A stretch of 64,000 bases of DNA, taken from the NCBI RefSeq assembly GCF_001424835.1, contig NZ_LMCQ01000023.1, forward strand, positions 184,504 to 248,503, in the 5' to 3' direction. The notes below the pieces were generated by a model that did not search any database, was not told where the DNA came from, and saw only the letters and a list, made by a program, of their open reading frames with translations. Shown here one piece after another: positions 59,932 to 64,000 of the stretch (the stretch's first letter is position 1; the number at the start of each line of letters is the position of its first letter). The DNA is from Variovorax sp. Root318D1. GTDB taxonomy: Bacteria > Pseudomonadota > Gammaproteobacteria > Burkholderiales > Burkholderiaceae_C. The position numbers and the translations under genes were made by a program.

Positions 59932-61329
59932 ATGACGACTTCCCCCAAGACCCGTGCCGAGCGCGATACCTTCGGACCGATCGACGTGCCGGCCGACAAG
60001 CTGTGGGGTGCGCAAACGCAGCGCTCGCTGCAGAACTTCGACATCTCCGGCGAGCAGCAGCCGCGCGAGATCATCAAGGCGCTGGCGCAGGTCAAGCGCG
60101 CCTCGGCGGTGGTCAACCATGCGCTCGGGCTGCAGGACGAAAAGAAGACCCAGGCCATCGTGGCCGCGGCCGACGAAGTCATTGCGGACAAGCATCCGGG
60201 CGAATTTCCGCTGGTGGTCTGGCAGACCGGCTCGGGCACGCAGACCAACATGAACGTCAACGAAGTGCTGGCCAACCGCGCGAGCGAACTGCTCGGCGGC
60301 GAGCGCGGGGAAGGGCGCCTCGTGCACCCGAACGACGACGTGAACCGCAGCCAGTCGAGCAACGACGTGTTCCCCACGGCCATGCACGTGGCCGCCGTCG
60401 AAGCCATCACGCACAAGCTGTTGCCCGCCATTGCCAAGCTGCGCGGCACGCTGGAGAAAAAGTCGAAGGACTTCGCCGACATCGTGAAGATCGGCCGCAC
60501 CCATCTGCAGGACGCCACGCCGCTCACGCTGGGCCAGGAGTTCTCGGGCTACGTGGCGCAGCTGGCGCACGGCGAGGCGCATGTGCGCGCGGCGCTGCCG
60601 CACCTGTGCGAACTGGCGCTGGGCGGCACGGCCGTCGGCACCGGGCTCAATGCGCCCAAGGGCTATGCCGAGCAGGTGGCCGCCGAACTCGCAAAGCTCA
60701 CGGGCCTGCCTTTCGTGACCGCACCCAACAAGTTCGAAGCCATGGCCAGCGTCGATGCGCTGGTGCATGCGCACGGCGCGCTCAAGACGCTCGCGGCCAG
60801 CATGACAAAGATTGCCAACGACGTTCGCTGGCTCGCGAGCGGGCCGCGCAGCGGCATTGGCGAACTCAGTATTCCCGAGAACGAACCCGGCTCGTCCATC
60901 ATGCCGGGCAAGGTCAATCCGACGCAGAGCGAAGCCGTCACGATGCTGGCCGCGCAGGTGTTCGGCAACGACGTGGCCATCAACATCGGCGGCGCCTCGG
61001 GCAACTTCGAACTGAACGTGTTCCGACCGATGGTGGCGCACAACTTCCTGCAGAGCGTGCGTCTCCTGGCCGACGGCATGGTGAGCTTCAACGACCACTG
61101 CGCGGTGGGGATCGAGCCGAACCGCGAACGCATCACGGAACTGGTGCAGCGCTCGCTGATGCTGGTGACGGCGCTCAACACGCACATCGGGTACGACAAG
61201 TCAGCCTACATCGCCAAGAAGGCGCACAAGGAGGGGACGAGCTTGCGTGAGGCGGCGATTGCCTCGGGACACCTCACGGCCGAGCAGTTCGACCAGTGGG
61301 TCGTTCCTGAAAACATGACCGGCCGGTAA
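59932..61329 (+). CDS. fumC: Fumarate hydratase class II (iron-free)
   Basis: A 465-aa class II fumarase, a homotetramer of the aspartase/fumarase superfamily that needs no metal. The signature GSSIMPGKVNP (about residues 322-332) with the catalytic serine loop, HPNDDVNRSQSSNDVFPTAM (shortened here), and GRTHLQDATPLTLGQEF are complete. ATG 59932 is the only good start, although its ribosome-binding site (GCGGAG) is somewhat distant. A second fumarase of class I is encoded at 54268-55821. A strong terminator follows. Confidence 0.96.
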   Translation: MTTSPKTRAERDTFGPIDVPADKLWGAQTQRSLQNFDISGEQQPREIIKALAQVKRASAVVNHALGLQDEKKTQAIVAAADEVIADKHPGEFPLVVWQTGSGTQTNMNVNEVLANRASELLGGERGEGRLVHPNDDVNRSQSSNDVFPTAMHVAAVEAITHKLLPAIAKLRGTLEKKSKDFADIVKIGRTHLQDATPLTLGQEFSGYVAQLAHGEAHVRAALPHLCELALGGTAVGTGLNAPKGYAEQVAAELAKLTGLPFVTAPNKFEAMASVDALVHAHGALKTLAASMTKIANDVRWLASGPRSGIGELSIPENEPGSSIMPGKVNPTQSEAVTMLAAQVFGNDVAINIGGASGNFELNVFRPMVAHNFLQSVRLLADGMVSFNDHCAVGIEPNRERITELVQRSLMLVTALNTHIGYDKSAYIAKKAHKEGTSLREAAIASGHLTAEQFDQWVVPENMTGR

Positions 61330-61346
61330 GACCGAATCGACCAATG

Positions 61347-61373
61347 AAAAAGGACCCGCGTGGGTCCTTTTTT
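61347..61373 (+). terminator. Rho-independent terminator after fumC
   Basis: AAAAAGGACCC (61347-61357) and GGGTCCTTTTT (61362-61372) form an 11-bp perfect stem with loop GCGT. A-run and T-run on the two sides let it serve both fumC and the convergent reductase gene. Confidence 0.93.
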
Positions 61374-61386
61374 GTTTGCCGGCCGA

Positions 61387-62004
61387 TCAGTATCCGACCG
61401 TGTAGCGCTGGCGCGAATGTGCCTGCTTCTCGAGCTCGTCGATGAACGCGATCGCGAAGTCCTCGAAGCTGATCCAGCTGCGGCCTTCGGCACTCACCAG
61501 CAGATCATCCTTGCCCAGGCGGAACTTGCCCGTGCGCTCGCCTTCGACGAATTCGGCGGAAGGCGAGAGAAAGGTCCAGTCGAGTTCCTTTTCATTGCGA
61601 AGTACCTCGAGGAAAGCGGCGCCTGCGGAGGCTTCGGCCTTGTACGCCTCGGGGAAGTTCGGCGTGTCGATCACCTTCAGGCCCGGCGCCGCGAACAGGC
61701 TGCCGGCGCCGCCGACCACCAGCAGGCGCTTCACGCCAGCACGCTTGGTCGGCTCGATGATGGCGGCGGGCGGCACCGTGGAGAAGTGCGCGGCGCTGAA
61801 CACGGCGTCATGCCCGGCCAGCGCTTTTTCGAGCGCGGGAGCGTCGAGCACGTCGACGTCGACGGGCTTTACATCGGCGCGGCCCGACAGCTTTTCGCTG
61901 GCCTTGCGCGCAATGGCGGTCACGGTGTGGCCGCGGTGGAGGGCCTCCTCGAGAAGGCGGCCGCCGGCGCGTCCGGTGGCGCCGATGATGGCGATGTGGC
62001 TCAT
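61387..62004 (-). CDS. NAD(P)-binding oxidoreductase, atypical SDR type
   Basis: A 205-aa protein with one Rossmann domain. The dinucleotide motif is IGATGRAGGRLLEEAL (7-22), and VDVLDAPALEKAL and AVFSAAH follow. It lacks the classic catalytic Tyr-x-x-x-Lys, as in the NAD(P)H-binding (YwnB-like, NmrA-like) group, so it may be a reductase or a redox sensor. It is divergent from a LysR regulator with 101 bp between, so that regulator probably controls it. Confidence 0.87.
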   Translation of the reverse strand: MSHIAIIGATGRAGGRLLEEALHRGHTVTAIARKASEKLSGRADVKPVDVDVLDAPALEKALAGHDAVFSAAHFSTVPPAAIIEPTKRAGVKRLLVVGGAGSLFAAPGLKVIDTPNFPEAYKAEASAGAAFLEVLRNEKELDWTFLSPSAEFVEGERTGKFRLGKDDLLVSAEGRSWISFEDFAIAFIDELEKQAHSRQRYTVGY

Positions 62005-62105
62005 GAATGCTCCTGAAAAGTTGATGCGATGAAGCTCATCTTAGGTTTCTGCTTTCGAAAGAAATACCTCGAATTTCGCGTTTGTTTATTCCTAAAATCG
62101 TTCGA

Positions 62106-63023
62106 ATGGATCGATTGAATGCAATGCGCGTGTTCGTCACGGTGGTCGACTCGGGCAGCCTTACGGCCGCGGCCGACAAGCTCGATCTTTCCCGGCCGGT
62201 GGTCACGCGCTACGTGGCCGAACTCGAGCAATGGACCGGCGCGCGCCTGCTGCATCGCACGACACGCCGGCTGAGCCTCACTGCGGCGGGCGAAGAGCTG
62301 CTGCCGCGCTGCCGGCAGGTGCTCGAACTCGCGGGCGACATGCAGGCCGCCGTGCGGCACCCGGCCGAGGCGCCGCGGGGTCAATTGCGCATCACGGCCA
62401 GCACCTCCTTCGCGCAGGCGCAGCTGGCGAGCGCCGTGGCCGATTACGTACGGTTGTATCCCGGGGTGGCGGTCGACCTGGTGTTGCTCGACCGGGCGGT
62501 GAACCTGGTGGACGAGCGCATCGATCTCGCCATTCGAGTGGCGGTGGAGATCGATCCCAACCTGATCGCGCGGCGGCTCACCGACTGCCGGTCGGTGGTT
62601 TGCGCGTCACCCGGCTATCTGAAGGAACACGGCAAGCCGGTGCGCGTGGAGGAACTGGCCGAGCGCAATTGCCTCACGCACTCGTACTTCGGGCGCAGCC
62701 TCTGGAATTTCACGCGCAAGGACAACGGGGAGCCGGTCTCGGTGGCCGTGGGCGGCAACCTGTCGACCAACGATGCCGCAAGCCTGATGCAACTGGCGCG
62801 GGCCGGGGCGGGCATTGCGATGCTGCCAACCTACCTGACAGCCGGCCTTGTGAAGGCCGGCGAACTGGTGCCGCTCTTTCCCGATTGCGAACCGCAGGTG
62901 GTGGGCATGTACGCGGTGTATGCCTCGCGCAAGCACATGCCGGCCGCGCTGCGCACGATGCTCGACTTTCTGGCCGAGCGATTCACCGACGTGCCCGCGT
63001 GGGATCTGCCGCACGCAGGCTAG
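62106..63023 (+). CDS. LysR-family transcriptional regulator
   Basis: A 305-aa regulator. The N-terminal helix-turn-helix (1-60) reads MDRLNAMRVFVTVVDSGSLT, then AAADKLDLSRPVVTRYVAEL, here in two pieces. The effector domain (about 90-300) has the type seen in the CrgA/DsdC-like group that often sits next to an SDR-type reductase. ATG 62106 gives the usual LysR start; an in-frame ATG at 62082 would add 8 residues. The intergenic bases CGAAA and TTTCG (62,056-62,079) could hold a T-N11-A site, weakly supported. Ligand unknown. Confidence 0.9.
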   Translation: MDRLNAMRVFVTVVDSGSLTAAADKLDLSRPVVTRYVAELEQWTGARLLHRTTRRLSLTAAGEELLPRCRQVLELAGDMQAAVRHPAEAPRGQLRITASTSFAQAQLASAVADYVRLYPGVAVDLVLLDRAVNLVDERIDLAIRVAVEIDPNLIARRLTDCRSVVCASPGYLKEHGKPVRVEELAERNCLTHSYFGRSLWNFTRKDNGEPVSVAVGGNLSTNDAASLMQLARAGAGIAMLPTYLTAGLVKAGELVPLFPDCEPQVVGMYAVYASRKHMPAALRTMLDFLAERFTDVPAWDLPHAG

Positions 63024-63036
63024 AAACGGGCAGGGC

Positions 63037-63675
63037 TCAGTGCGATCCGCTGCCTTGCGGCGCGTTCGACGTCATGAGCTTGTCGGTGTAGGCAATGGCC
63101 ATGGCCGAGAACAGGAACGCGATGTGGATCACGGTCTGCGCAATCAGCACGCGGTCGGTGTAGTTGTCCGCGTTGATGAATGTCTTCAGCAGGTGGATCG
63201 AGCTGATGCCGATGATGGCCGTGGCCAGCTTCACCTTGAGCACCGACGCGTTCACGTGGCTCAGCCATTCGGGCTGGTCGCGGTGGCCTTCCAGGTCCAT
63301 GCGGCTCACGAAGGTTTCGTAGCCGCCCACGATCACCATGATGAGCAGGTTCGAGATCATCACCACGTCGATCAGCGCCAGCACCACCAGCATGATCACC
63401 GTTTCATTGAGCGTGCCCACCGGCGCAGTGGTTTTGTAGCCGATGCTGGTGATCAGGGCCTGCAGCGCGTCCTTGCTGCCAAAGGCGGCCTCGACAAGGT
63501 GCAGCAGCTCGACCAGGAAGTGCACCACGTACACCGCCTGCGCCACGATCAGCCCCAGGTACAGCGGCAGCTGCAGCCAACGGCTCGCAAAAATCAGCTT
63601 GGGCAGCGGCCGGAGCGGTGAGCTGGCGCCGGGAATGGGCTTTGAGGGGCGGTCGAAGGATTCGGGAGCGGACAT
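63037..63675 (-). CDS. UPF0114 family inner membrane protein (YqhA-like)
   Basis: A 212-aa protein of the UPF0114/YqhA type. It has about four hydrophobic helices (around 33-53, 90-118, 146-162 and 175-195). Family blocks include IFASRWLQLPLYLGLIVAQ and LIDVVMISNLLIMVIVGGYE, then SRMDLEG. The N-terminal 25 residues are polar. Function unknown. It is convergent with the LysR gene 13 bp away and divergent from acs. Confidence 0.9.
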   Translation of the reverse strand: MSAPESFDRPSKPIPGASSPLRPLPKLIFASRWLQLPLYLGLIVAQAVYVVHFLVELLHLVEAAFGSKDALQALITSIGYKTTAPVGTLNETVIMLVVLALIDVVMISNLLIMVIVGGYETFVSRMDLEGHRDQPEWLSHVNASVLKVKLATAIIGISSIHLLKTFINADNYTDRVLIAQTVIHIAFLFSAMAIAYTDKLMTSNAPQGSGSH

Positions 63676-63766
63676 TGGACGGGAGGTTGGGAACGACTGG
63701 CGATTCTAGAGGTGCCCCCGTGACCGACTCGTGATAACCCTGCGAACTAACATCGGACCTGGACGG

Positions 63767-63788
63767 ACCCGTCAGTGACCCGTAAGTG
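63767..63788. promoter_or_regulatory. Tandem 11-bp direct repeat upstream of acs
   Basis: ACCCGTCAGTG (63767-63777) is followed at once by ACCCGTAAGTG (63778-63788), ten of eleven positions the same. One repeat per helical turn fits a response regulator that binds as tandem units. It begins 64 bp before the acs ATG. The rest of the 155-bp gap shows no clear promoter. Confidence 0.4.
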
Positions 63789-63830
63789 GGCCCGCCGACA
63801 TTACGGCCGCACCTACCCAGGAGACAAGAA

Positions 63831-64000
63831 ATGAGCAGCAGCGCATCCAAGAACATCGAATCCGTCCTTGTCGAGAACCGCGTGTTCCCGCCCGACGCCC
63901 GCGCCACCCAGGGCGCCCGCATCTCCGGCATGGCCGCCTACGAGGCCCTGTGCCAGGAAGCCGAGCAGGACTTCGAAGGCTTCTGGACCCGCCTGGCGAA
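63831..64000 (+). CDS. acs: Acetyl-CoA synthetase, N-terminal part only
   Basis: ATG 63831 has AGGAGAC upstream, and the frame runs off the right edge after 56 codons. The visible part (NIESVLVENRVFPP, then AYEALCQEAEQDFEGFWTRLA) is the typical N-terminal region of AMP-forming acetate-CoA ligases. The enzyme makes acetyl-CoA from acetate and ATP. The catalytic domain is beyond the window, so a propionyl-CoA synthetase relative cannot be fully excluded. Confidence 0.85.
   Translation, partial: MSSSASKNIESVLVENRVFPPDARATQGARISGMAAYEALCQEAEQDFEGFWTRLA

Overview
The window is GC-rich bacterial chromosome with almost no spare sequence. Gene content and order (cysS, alkA-like, accA, tilS, lysC; tig-clpP-clpX-lon; hpnCDE; a TctCBA uptake system; an extracellular polyhydroxybutyrate depolymerase) fit a betaproteobacterium of the Comamonadaceae, most likely Variovorax or a close relative. 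That assignment comes from reading the proteins, not from a search. I see no phage, plasmid, transposase, CRISPR array or rRNA.

Layout. 1-5,900: housekeeping genes on the plus strand and a serine tRNA. 5,970-9,520: an ABC exporter, an exported lipoprotein and a PPK2 kinase. 9,570-15,423: the TctDE two-component system, with hslR and ppk2 downstream, diverges from the tripartite tricarboxylate transporter tctCBA. 15,640-22,192: a TetR-controlled RND efflux operon. 22,309-32,095: the most distinctive block, in which a PAS/sigma-54 activator faces a good -24/-12 promoter followed by a solute-binding protein, a secreted PHB depolymerase, a complete branched-chain-type ABC importer, an alpha/beta hydrolase and a small DUF1993 protein. 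32,092-37,526: hemH, a HAD phosphatase and the squalene operon hpnCDE with two small passenger genes. 37,598-43,966: a Kup potassium carrier and a second RND pump with a clear promoter/operator. 44,067-50,646: four tRNA genes around the protein quality-control genes tig, clpP, clpX and lon. 50,669-63,023: a conserved unknown, an MFS carrier, murI, a class I fumarase, the osmoprotectant importer proVWX behind a long structured leader, fumC with a Fur-like box, a reductase and a LysR regulator. The right edge has a UPF0114 membrane protein and the start of acs.

How parts may work together. The 22-32 kb block reads as a self-contained polyester utilisation unit: sense a product, secrete a depolymerase, import the released acids or oligomers, and finish hydrolysis inside. 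Two fumarases lie 4 kb apart. The iron-sulfur FumA has no visible iron control, while the iron-free FumC has a Fur-like box, which suggests an iron-sparing switch. TctDE probably senses tricarboxylates and drives tctCBA, and paired 11-bp-spaced direct repeats between the divergent genes look like its binding sites.

Limits: starts were chosen by eye from ribosome-binding sites, overlaps and signal peptides. Regulatory sites are pattern matches, not measurements.
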